DNA of 64,000 nt from Dactylosporangium sucinum (lineage in GTDB: Bacteria > Actinomycetota > Actinomycetes > Mycobacteriales > Micromonosporaceae), in contig NZ_BMPI01000012.1 in NCBI RefSeq assembly GCF_014647515.1, positions 62,001 to 126,000 on the forward strand, in the 5' to 3' direction. Every line of letters starts with the position of its first letter. The stretch's first letter is position 1. The translations under genes were made by a program, and so were the position numbers. The notes beneath the pieces are model-generated. The model was not told where the DNA came from and searched no databases. It saw only the letters and a list, made by a program, of their open reading frames with translations. Below are positions 15,451-24,483 of the stretch, piece after piece.

Positions 15451-15768
15451 ATGAGTATCGCCGCCGACCCAGGCATCGACACGTTGCGCCAGACGCTGGA
15501 AGAACACCTGCGCCAGCAATCCGAGGAGCTCTCCGCGCTGACCGCGGCCAGCACCGACCCCGGCAGCACCGGCGAGGATCCGAACACCATCGCAGCGCGC
15601 ACCGCCGCGGCCCGCCGCGCGATCCAGGAGATCAGGGCCGCGTTGTCACGTATCGACGCCGGCACGTACGGCCGCTGCGAGCGCTGCGCTCAGCCGATTC
15701 CCGCCGCCCGGCTGGAAATCCGGCCGCACGCCCGGTTCTGCGTGCCCTGCCAGGCCCGCGAAGCCTGA
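15451..15768 (+). CDS. DksA/TraR C4-type zinc-finger protein
   Basis: The 105-residue protein has an N-terminal coiled coil (IDTLRQTLEEHLRQQSEELS, AARRAIQEIRAALSRIDAG) and a C-terminal zinc finger CERCAQ ... FCVPCQ, the DksA/TraR signature. Members bind RNA polymerase in the secondary channel. The acidic tip of the coiled coil is short here, so it resembles the small TraR-like actinobacterial forms. It is likely cotranscribed with the MreB-like gene and is followed by a hairpin at 15795-15835. Confidence 0.85.
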   Translation: MSIAADPGIDTLRQTLEEHLRQQSEELSALTAASTDPGSTGEDPNTIAARTAAARRAIQEIRAALSRIDAGTYGRCERCAQPIPAARLEIRPHARFCVPCQAREA

Positions 15769-15794
15769 CGGACCGCACCACCGGACCCGAGCGG

Positions 15795-15835
15795 ACCGGC
15801 CCGCACGCCGGCATCGCCGCCGCGGGCGGGCCGGT
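15795..15835 (+). terminator. Hairpin after the DksA/TraR-type gene
   Basis: A 10-bp stem (ACCGGCCCGC at 15795-15804 with its complement at 15826-15835) with a 21-base GC-rich loop lies 27 bases after the stop codon. It is a likely terminator of the MreB-like/DksA transcript. Confidence 0.45.
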
Positions 15836-16186
15836 GCGACGCCAGCCGTGCTGCGGTCGGCGGTGGACCCCGGCGGGAGCCACCCGGCCGCCGCACCGGC
15901 CCACCCACGTCTACCAGTGACCCCGACCGATCGGGGATCGATCAGCCAGGTTCGCGGCATGACGCACCAAACCTGACCGAACGGACGACCCGTTCCGGTT
16001 CGGCGCCGGTGAGCGGGTGAACCCCCGATCGACCCGCCCACCGGCTGACACACCCGAACCCCCAACATGCCGGGCCGGCAGAGCAGGAGAGCAGGACCGG
16101 CCCGGCGACCGCCCGCTACCCCACGCGCGGTGCCTTGAACCTGCAGTTCGCCGCCGGCATCGTGCACATGCTGAACGCGCGGCCGG
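15836..16186. other. Intergenic region without recognisable gene
   Basis: About 350 bases separate the terminator-like hairpin and the stop of the convergent ArsR gene. No coding sequence, RNA gene or clear repeat was seen. Confidence 0.4.
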
Positions 16187-16537
16187 CTACTCGCTGTGGG
16201 TGCGGAGTTCGACGAGCAGGCCGTCGCGGTCGGTGAGCAGGGACTTGAGGATTCTTCGTCCGGCTGCGAGCAGGTCGGCGACGTCCGGGGTGCTCAGGGC
16301 ATACATCACCAGGGGGCCGTCACGGTAGGACGTGACGATGCCGGCGCGGCGCAGGACCGCCAGTTGCTGAGAGAGGTTCGACGCCTCGACCTCGATCTCG
16401 GCGAGCAGGTCACGGACCGGCCGGGGGCCGTCCTGCAGCAGCTCCAGCACGCGGATCCGCACGGGGTGGCCAAGGGTGCGGAACATTTCCGCCTTCGCCT
16501 GATACAAGGGCACGGACATGTCTGCGGTCACCTCCAC
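16187..16537 (-). CDS. ArsR-family regulator, probable controller of the divergent SulP gene
   Basis: This 116-residue winged-helix protein has YQAKAEMFRTLGHPVRIRVL, the recognition helix region EASNLSQQLAVLRRAGIVTS and the wing RDGPLVMYAL. No ArsR-type CxC or SmtB-type metal ligands are visible. It is divergent from a SulP anion transporter, and the gap contains a perfect 12-4-12 palindrome of the kind ArsR dimers bind. Repression of the transporter relieved by an unknown signal is inferred. A start at 16519 (MSVPLYQ) is equally possible. Confidence 0.88.
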   Translation of the reverse strand: MEVTADMSVPLYQAKAEMFRTLGHPVRIRVLELLQDGPRPVRDLLAEIEVEASNLSQQLAVLRRAGIVTSYRDGPLVMYALSTPDVADLLAAGRRILKSLLTDRDGLLVELRTHSE

Positions 16538-16672
16538 CCGGCCTCTCGCGCAAGGTTAGCAGTCGGCCGACGGCGAGCACGGCGATCACCATCCGGCCCG
16601 AATGCCCCCTCGCCGGCCCCGGGAACGGGCGACGAGCAGCCCCTGCCGGCCCGGGTCCGGGAGCCCCGACTT

Positions 16673-16700
16673 GAAGACTTTATCAACTGATAAAGTCTTC
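16673..16700. promoter_or_regulatory. Perfect AT-rich palindrome, candidate ArsR operator
   Basis: GAAGACTTTATC (16673-16684) and its exact complement (16689-16700) are separated by AACT. It is the most AT-rich stretch in the neighbourhood, 37 bases upstream of the SulP start and 136 bases upstream of the divergent ArsR gene. ArsR/SmtB proteins bind 12-2-12-type inverted repeats, which this closely resembles. Confidence 0.65.
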
Positions 16701-16736
16701 CGACAGTTGCGCGGGGCGTTCGACGGAGGTGGCGGC

Positions 16737-18437
16737 ATGGCGATCCGCACGACGGCTGTCCGCAGTACCACCGCCCGGGTGACCGGCCTGCTGCCCCAGC
16801 GGTCGGACTGGACGGCGGCGCGCCGCAACCCGCGACGCGACCTGATGGCGGGTGTCACCGTCGCCGTGGTGGCGCTGCCGCTCGCCCTCGCCTTCGGCGC
16901 CTCCTCCGGGCTCGGGGCACGGGCGGGTCTCGTCACCGCTGTCGTCGCCGGGGCGGTGGCCGCGGTCTTCGGCGGCTCGAACCTGCAGGTGTCCGGGCCG
17001 ACCGGCGCGATGACCGTCGTTCTGGTACCGGTTGTCGCCACCTTCGGGCCGACCGGTGTACTCATGGTCGGGGCGATGGCCGGCGTCGTGCTGCTGGTGC
17101 TCGCGCTGGCCCGCTTCGGCCGGTACGTGCGGTACCTGCCGACCCCGGTGATCGAAGGGTTCACCGCCGGGATCGCCGTGGTGATCGCGCTGCAGCAGGT
17201 GCCCGCCGCGCTCGGGATCGCCGACGCGCACGGCGAGAAGGTGTGGGCGCTGGCCGCCGACGCCGTGGTGCGCTTCACCGCCGACCCTGCGCCGGCCCCC
17301 CTGCTGATGGCGCTCGGCGTCGCCGCGGCGATGCTGCTCGGCGGCCGCTGGCGCCCGCAACTGCCGTTCTCGCTCATCGCCGTCGCCGCGGCGACGATCC
17401 TCGCCACGACGCTGCACCTCGACGTGGCCCGCATCGGGGCGCTGCCGGCCGGCTTGCCCGCCCCGTCCCTGGACTTCCTCGATCCGCACGCAATCGCCCG
17501 CCTGGCGCCCTCCGCGCTGGCCGTGGCCGCCCTCGCCGCGCTGGAGAGCCTGCTCTGCGCCACCGTCGCCGACGCGATGAGCGTCGACCAGCACCACGAC
17601 CCCGACCGCGAACTGTTCGGCCAGGGCCTGGCCAACCTCGTCACCCCGATCTTCGGCGGGATCCCGGCCACCGCGGCCATCGCGCGCACGGCCGTCAACG
17701 TCCGGGCCGGCGCCGGCTCGAAGCTCGCCGCGCTCTCCCACGCCGCCGTCCTGGCCGCGATCATCCTCGTCGCCGCGCAGCTCGTCTCCGGCATCCCCCT
17801 GGCCGCACTCGCCGGGGTCCTCCTCGCCACCACCGTCCGCATGGTCGAGGCCAGCGCACTGCTCGCGCTCGCCCGCTCGACCCGTGGCGACGCGCTCGTG
17901 CTCGCCCTCACCTTCGCGGTCACCGTCGCCGTGGACCTCGTCACCGCGGTCGCGGTCGGGCTCGGCGTCGCCGTCGTGCTCGCGCTGCGGGCCGTGGCCC
18001 GCACCGCACGGCTGGAACAGGTCCCGCTCGACACCACCGACCACAGCGACGAGGAGCATCAGCTGCTGAGCGAGCACATCGTCGCCTACCGGCTCGACGG
18101 GCCGCTCTTCTTCGCCGCCGCCCACCACTTCCTGCTCGAGCTCTCCGAGGTCGCCGACGTCCGGGTCGTCATCCTGCGCATGTCGCGGGTCACGACCGTC
18201 GACGCGACCGGCGCGCACGTGCTCGGCGACGCCATCTCCCGGCTGCGCCGCCGCGGCATCACCGTCCTGCTGTCCGGCATCGCCCCGCACCACGACCAGG
18301 TGCTCACCGCACTCGGCGTCGCGGACCGGCTGGCCCGCTTCCCCGACACCCCGGCGGCCATCGCACACGCCCGGGCGCTCCTGGGAGCCAGCACCAGCGG
18401 GGCGCCGTCCGACCAGCCGACGGGCGACCGACTGTGA
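16737..18437 (+). CDS. SulP-family inorganic anion transporter with STAS domain
   Basis: This 566-residue protein has about 12 to 14 membrane helices with SulP signatures (LMAGVTVAVVALPLALAFGA, GGSNLQVSGPTGAM, YLPTPVIEGFTAGIAVVIAL) and a cytoplasmic C-terminal STAS domain (about 450-545: VAYRLDGPLFFAAAHHFLLE, VTTVDATGAHVLGD). The family moves sulfate, bicarbonate or related anions, usually with Na or H; the substrate is not determined here. The ATG is 6 bases after GGAGGT. An upstream palindrome and divergent ArsR gene suggest regulated expression. A roadblock protein and a malic-enzyme-like gene follow on the same strand. Confidence 0.92.
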   Translation: MAIRTTAVRSTTARVTGLLPQRSDWTAARRNPRRDLMAGVTVAVVALPLALAFGASSGLGARAGLVTAVVAGAVAAVFGGSNLQVSGPTGAMTVVLVPVVATFGPTGVLMVGAMAGVVLLVLALARFGRYVRYLPTPVIEGFTAGIAVVIALQQVPAALGIADAHGEKVWALAADAVVRFTADPAPAPLLMALGVAAAMLLGGRWRPQLPFSLIAVAAATILATTLHLDVARIGALPAGLPAPSLDFLDPHAIARLAPSALAVAALAALESLLCATVADAMSVDQHHDPDRELFGQGLANLVTPIFGGIPATAAIARTAVNVRAGAGSKLAALSHAAVLAAIILVAAQLVSGIPLAALAGVLLATTVRMVEASALLALARSTRGDALVLALTFAVTVAVDLVTAVAVGLGVAVVLALRAVARTARLEQVPLDTTDHSDEEHQLLSEHIVAYRLDGPLFFAAAHHFLLELSEVADVRVVILRMSRVTTVDATGAHVLGDAISRLRRRGITVLLSGIAPHHDQVLTALGVADRLARFPDTPAAIAHARALLGASTSGAPSDQPTGDRL

Positions 18438-18603
18438 ATGGTTCACGAGTTGCAAACATCGTCATGTCGGCGGCCGCGGTACCAAATATTTCTCCTGCCC
18501 GCCGGCCCTGGACGGACACGGTGTGCGACTGGCAGCGCGGTGCACCGGCAATGCTCTGCCGCACGGCGTACACGACGCCGCTTCCGGACCGAAGGGCGCT
18601 GCC

Positions 18604-18975
18604 ATGCCAGAGATGGATGTCGCACTGAAGGACGCCATGCAGATCGACGGTGCCGTCGGTGCCGCGCTCGTCGACTACAACAGCGGCATGGCCCTCGGCA
18701 CCGCCGGCGGCAGCCGCGACTTCGACCTCACCGTCGCGGCGGCCGGGAACTCGGACGTCATCCGGGCCAAGCTCCGCACGATGGAGATGCTCGGCATCGA
18801 CGAGGCGATCGAGGACATCCTGGTCACGCTGAACGACCAGTACCACCTCATCCGCCCGCTCTCCGGGCGGTCGGTGCGCGGCCTGTTCCTCTACCTGGTG
18901 CTGGCGAAGTCACGCGCCAACCTGGCCCTTGCCCGCCACCACCTGAAGCGCATCGAGTCCACGATCGACATCTAG
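18604..18975 (+). CDS. Roadblock/LC7-domain-like protein
   Basis: This 123-residue protein has the beta-strand pattern of the roadblock fold: AMQIDGAVGAALVDYNSGMA, a long helix SDVIRAKLRTMEMLGIDEAI and the central LVTLNDQYHLIRPL. Roadblock proteins in actinobacteria usually regulate Ras-like GTPases in conservons, but no GTPase or histidine kinase gene lies beside it here. The start is the ATG after the upstream non-conserved leader. The function in this setting is unknown. Confidence 0.7.
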   Translation: MPEMDVALKDAMQIDGAVGAALVDYNSGMALGTAGGSRDFDLTVAAAGNSDVIRAKLRTMEMLGIDEAIEDILVTLNDQYHLIRPLSGRSVRGLFLYLVLAKSRANLALARHHLKRIESTIDI

Positions 18976-19022
18976 CGGCGCCGGAGCAGCCGGCCTCCGG
19001 CGTCGATGGGGCGCAGCGACTC

Positions 19023-19046
19023 GAAGACTTGATAAACTCTGCAATT
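19023..19046. promoter_or_regulatory. Half-site related to the SulP palindrome
   Basis: GAAGACTTGATAAACTCTGC, just before the malic-enzyme start, resembles both halves of the palindrome upstream of sulP: GAAGACTT is identical on the left, and ACTTGATAAACTCT is close to ACTGATAAAGTCT on the right. It may bring this gene under the same ArsR regulator. Confidence 0.4.
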
Positions 19047-19047
19047 G

Positions 19048-20469
19048 ATGAAGGCGTCGACCGGTGGCCAGCAACGCCCGGGTGGCAACCCGGCGTTCGC
19101 CATGGTGCTCACCGTCCGCGCCGACACCCAGGACGAGGCAGTGTCGTCGCTGGACTTCCTCGAGCCCGGGTGGGGTGTGGCTGCCGTGCGCCACGACGGC
19201 ACCGGCGACCTGCCGGGCCGGCGGCAACTGCTGGTCCAGGTCGGCGACGAGGCGGCGCTGCACCGCCTGCGCCGCGCGGCGAGCCTCGACGGCCGGGTCG
19301 TCGCCTGCACGGATCGGCTGCGGGCGATGTCGGCGGGCGGGCCGATCGAGGTGCGGCCGCGGCCGGCGTTCCGCGCGGCCGAGGACCTCGCGCTGCTGTA
19401 CACACGCGGCGCGGCTCGCCTCGCGGCCACCATCGCCGCCGACCCCGGCACCGCCTCCGAGCTGACCGGCCGCTCGAATCGCGTCGCGGTGATCAGCGAC
19501 GGCAGTGCCGTGCCCGGCCTCGGCGACCTCGGGCCGACGGCCGCGCTGCCGTCGCTGGAGGCCAAGGCGGCGCTGTGCGCGCGGCTCGCCGGCATCGACG
19601 CGGTGCCGATCTGCCTCGACATGGGCCTCGCCCGCGACGCCGATGGCACCGTCGCGGCGGTGCGGGCGATCGCCCCGACCTTCGGGGCGATCATCCTGAC
19701 CGGCATCGCCTCCCCCGTGTGCTCCGACATCGAGCGCCGGCTGCGGCTCGCGCTGGACATCCCGGTGTTCCACGACGAGCAGCACGGCCTCCCGGTTGTC
19801 GTCCTCGCCGGGCTGCGCAACGCATTGCGCGTCGCGGACAAGCACATGAGCACCGCCCGCGTCGTCATCCTGGGCACCGGCGTGACCGCCGGCGCGGTCA
19901 CCCGGCTGCTGCTGCACGCCGGCGTCAGCGACGTGACGGTCTGCACCCCGCACGGCATCCTCGGCCCGCAGCTGCGCGACCTGCCGGCGCAGACGGCGTG
20001 GCTGGCCCAGCAGACCAATCCACGCCGGCTGCACGGCCCGCAGGCGCAGGCCCTCGCCGGCGCCGACGCCGTCGTCGACCTCAGCCCTGCCGCGCGGCTG
20101 GATCAGCAGCTGCTGGCGACGATGGCGCAACCACCGGTCGTGTTCGCCCTCTCCGGCCCCGAACCGCCGGCCGGGGCGACCGCGATCACCGCCACCGACC
20201 GCCCCGGCCACCCGAACCACATCACCGATCTGCTCGCCTTCCCGGGCATCCTGCGCGGCCTGCTCGACGCCGGAGCACCGCGAGTCACCACCGACATCCT
20301 GCTCGCCGCGACCGACGTCCTCGCCGGTCTCGTCAGCGAGGACGCGCTCGGTCCGCACCGCCTGCTCCCCGACGTCCTGGATCCCCAGGTGCCACCCACG
20401 ATGGCCGCCGCGGTGGCCGCCGTGGAAGCGTCCCGCTGCCGCGCCCGGCCCCGCCGCACAGCCGGTTGA
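19048..20469 (+). CDS. Malic-enzyme-like oxidoreductase with extra N-terminal domain
   Basis: This 473-residue protein has an N-terminal domain of about 90 residues unlike malic enzyme (possibly ACT-like), then the malic enzyme core. The core contains the catalytic Tyr region LALLYTRGAARL, VAVISDGSAVPGLGDLGPTA, LEAKAAL with the catalytic Lys, ALDIPVFHDEQHGLPVVVLA, a Rossmann motif VVILGTGVTAGAVTRLLL and HPNHITDLLAFPGILRGLLD. It should decarboxylate malate to pyruvate with NAD(P). The usual GxGxxG loop is GTGVTAG. There is no clear ribosome site before the ATG, so translation may start leaderless or at a later codon such as 19102. Confidence 0.85.
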   Translation: MKASTGGQQRPGGNPAFAMVLTVRADTQDEAVSSLDFLEPGWGVAAVRHDGTGDLPGRRQLLVQVGDEAALHRLRRAASLDGRVVACTDRLRAMSAGGPIEVRPRPAFRAAEDLALLYTRGAARLAATIAADPGTASELTGRSNRVAVISDGSAVPGLGDLGPTAALPSLEAKAALCARLAGIDAVPICLDMGLARDADGTVAAVRAIAPTFGAIILTGIASPVCSDIERRLRLALDIPVFHDEQHGLPVVVLAGLRNALRVADKHMSTARVVILGTGVTAGAVTRLLLHAGVSDVTVCTPHGILGPQLRDLPAQTAWLAQQTNPRRLHGPQAQALAGADAVVDLSPAARLDQQLLATMAQPPVVFALSGPEPPAGATAITATDRPGHPNHITDLLAFPGILRGLLDAGAPRVTTDILLAATDVLAGLVSEDALGPHRLLPDVLDPQVPPTMAAAVAAVEASRCRARPRRTAG

Positions 20470-20518
20470 ACCCGGCCGGGAAGCCTGCCGCGCTGGTTGA
20501 GCCTCCGCTCGCCGCCGG

Positions 20519-22141
<1,623 letters not shown>

Positions 22142-22264
22142 CTACAAGCCCGAGCATCGTCCCGTCCAGTGCTTTCCCCGCCACGCGATCACGACTCCGA
22201 ACCGCCCGTGCGTACCGAATCCGTCCGGGCGGCCGGTTCGGTGGCGTCCGACAGCGGTGCGACC

Positions 22265-23500
22265 TAGTGCCGCATCTGGTCACGTTCGCCTCGTTCTGAT
22301 CGACACTCCGGCTGGGATCCCACATCAGCGGTCGTGGTCAGTTGAGGCTGTGCAGCGTGGCCGGACCGGTACGCGTGCGTGAGATTGACGATGACGAAGG
22401 ACGTCGGTTGCTGCGGATCGTGCGTCGCGGGACCGGGTCGGTGGTGACCTGGCGGCGGGCACAGATGATCCTGCTCTCGGCGCAGGGCATGGACCCGGTC
22501 CGGATCGCCGAGGTGAGCTTCACCAGCCCGGACCGGGTCCGGGATGTGATCCACAACTTCAACGCTGACGGGTTCGACTCGCTCTACCCCCGTTACCGCG
22601 GTGGGCGGTCACCGACGTTCACCCTGCCCCAGCGACGGGAGATGAAGAAGATCGCCAAGTCCAGGCCGGTCGAGCACGGCCTGCCGTTCTCGACCTGGAG
22701 CCTGGCCAAACTGGCCGACTTCCTGGTCGCCGAGGGGGTGGTTGACGACATCAGCATCGAGGGGCTGCGGGAGATCCTGCGCGCCGAGGGGGTGTCCTTT
22801 CAACGGATAAAGACCTGGAAACACTCCCGGGATCCCGACTACGCGGCGAAAAAGGCCCGGGTGGAGCACCTGTACGCCATCGCCGACGGCGAGGTCATCC
22901 CCGAACCCGGCGAGCCCAGCGTGGTATTCAGCATGGACGAGTTCGGGCCGCTGAACCTGCAACCGCACCCCGGCCGGCAGTGGGCCGAACGAGGCGGCCG
23001 GCACAAGGACCCCGACCGTGATCCCAGGCCGCGCCGGCGGGCCACCTACACCCGCCCGCACGGCGTGCGGCACCTGTTCGCCGCCCTCGACCTGGGCCGC
23101 AACGTCATGTACGGGCATGTCAAGAAACGCAAGAAGCGGGCACACTTCCTGGAGTACTGCCGCTACCTACGCTCGCTGTATCCGCCGCACGTGCGGATGG
23201 CGATCGTCTGTGACAACTACAGCCCGCACCTGACCACCAAGACGGACGCCTCAGTGGGTGACTGGGCGGCGGCCAACAACGTCGAGATCGCTTACACACC
23301 AACGAATTCCTCGTGGTTGAACCGCATCGAGGCACAGTTCACCGCGCTGCGGTACTTCACCCTCGACGGCACCGACCACAGCAGCCACACCGAGCAAGCC
23401 GGCATGATCCGCCGCTACATAGCCTGGCGAAACCGCAACACCAACAATCCACGTCTACGCCGCATCGTAGAGAGGGCGAACGTAGCCTGACGCGGCACTA
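22265..23500 (+). mobile_element. IS630-family insertion sequence
   Basis: A complete element of 1232 bases (22267-23498) is flanked by TA dinucleotides (22265-22266 and 23499-23500), the target duplication typical of IS630/Tc1-mariner elements. The ends are 24-base inverted repeats, 22267-22290 and 23475-23498, beginning GTGCCGC and ending ACGTTCGCC, with four mismatches. One transposase gene fills most of it. It lies between rox and an alpha/beta hydrolase gene and touches the hydrolase stop codon without destroying it. Confidence 0.92.
22357..23490 (+). CDS. IS630-family DDE transposase
   Basis: The 377-residue transposase has an N-terminal helix-turn-helix region (RRAQMILLSAQGMDPVRIAE) and an RNase H-like catalytic core with VVFSMDEFGPL (first Asp), RMAIVCDNYSPHL (second Asp) and NSSWLNRIEAQF (Glu). 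It appears full-length and unbroken. I chose the GTG before AGPVRVRE because relatives start there; TTG 22342 is also in frame. It cuts and joins the element ends at TA sites. Confidence 0.93.
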   Translation: MAGPVRVREIDDDEGRRLLRIVRRGTGSVVTWRRAQMILLSAQGMDPVRIAEVSFTSPDRVRDVIHNFNADGFDSLYPRYRGGRSPTFTLPQRREMKKIAKSRPVEHGLPFSTWSLAKLADFLVAEGVVDDISIEGLREILRAEGVSFQRIKTWKHSRDPDYAAKKARVEHLYAIADGEVIPEPGEPSVVFSMDEFGPLNLQPHPGRQWAERGGRHKDPDRDPRPRRRATYTRPHGVRHLFAALDLGRNVMYGHVKKRKKRAHFLEYCRYLRSLYPPHVRMAIVCDNYSPHLTTKTDASVGDWAAANNVEIAYTPTNSSWLNRIEAQFTALRYFTLDGTDHSSHTEQAGMIRRYIAWRNRNTNNPRLRRIVERANVA

Positions 23501-24307
23501 GATCGCGCCGCGGCCGAGGACGTCGTCGAGGAAGTCGGCGCCGGCCTCGGTGAGGGTGCCGACCTCGACGGAGGCGCCGGCGAAGACGTGGCCCGCGCCC
23601 TCGACGGGCAGCACGTCACACCGCACGCCCTGTGCTCGCAGCGCCGCGGCGAAGCCGAGCGCCTCGGCGAACGGGACGGTCTCGTCCTCGGTACCGTGGA
23701 TGAGCAGGAACGGCGGGGCATCCGGGTGGATGTTGTGCAGGGGGCTCGCGAGCCGCGCGAGGGCCGTGCGCTCGGCCAGCGGCCCGCCGAGCAGGATCGC
23801 CGGAAACGTGAACGGGTCGTCCTGGTTGCGCAGGTTGGACAGGTCGGCCGGGCCGTACCAGAGGATGACGGCCTGGATCGCGGTCTCAGCGGCACCGGTG
23901 AGGCCGGCGACCGCCGCGAGCTGGCCGCCGGCTGATTCACCCAGCACAGCGAAGCGGCCCGGATCGATCCGCAACGCCGAGGCGTGGTGACGCAGCCAGT
24001 GGACGGCCGCGTCGATGTCGGCCTGCTGGGCGGGGTAGGTGGCCTCCAGCGCCAGCCGGTAGTCGACGTCGGCGACGGCGTAACCTCGGGCCACCATCCG
24101 CTCGTGGAACTGCTGATCCACGGTCCACACCCGGCTGCCGGTCATCCAACCGCCGCCGTGAATCCACAGCACGACCGGAAACGGGCCGTCGCCTGGCGGC
24201 ACGTGCAGGTCGAGGTGCAGCGGGCGGTACCCGAGCGGGGTCGAGACCACGCAGTTGGCGTGGGTGAGCGTCTTGCGTGGCACGGGGACGGGCTGAACAT
24301 CGGTCAC
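23498..24307 (-). CDS. Alpha/beta hydrolase (HSL/BD-FAE-like esterase)
   Basis: The 269-residue protein has the oxyanion motif LWIHGGGW (about 50), nucleophile elbow LGESAGGQLAAVAGL, the acid in LLIHGTEDETVPF and the base in GAGHVFAG, so the triad is complete. It resembles small cytoplasmic carboxylesterases; the substrate is unknown. The GTG start is 10 bases after GAGAAGG. The TAG stop is made from the TA target site plus the first base of the IS630 end, but before insertion the same place also read TAG, so the protein is unchanged. Confidence 0.88.
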   Translation of the reverse strand: MTDVQPVPVPRKTLTHANCVVSTPLGYRPLHLDLHVPPGDGPFPVVLWIHGGGWMTGSRVWTVDQQFHERMVARGYAVADVDYRLALEATYPAQQADIDAAVHWLRHHASALRIDPGRFAVLGESAGGQLAAVAGLTGAAETAIQAVILWYGPADLSNLRNQDDPFTFPAILLGGPLAERTALARLASPLHNIHPDAPPFLLIHGTEDETVPFAEALGFAAALRAQGVRCDVLPVEGAGHVFAGASVEVGTLTEAGADFLDDVLGRGAI

Positions 24308-24483
24308 GGGCTGAGAACCTTCTCGTCGGGGGTGGTCTCGTCGGCTCGGGAACACGGCACGACGGAACCTGCTACAGCGACGTGTGCCGCTCGCCTCATG
24401 AACGCATCCTAGAAGCAGATCATGATCAGCGAGGCCCGGTCACGCCCGGCCGGGACCCGGCTGGGCTCGGTACGTGCCGGACG

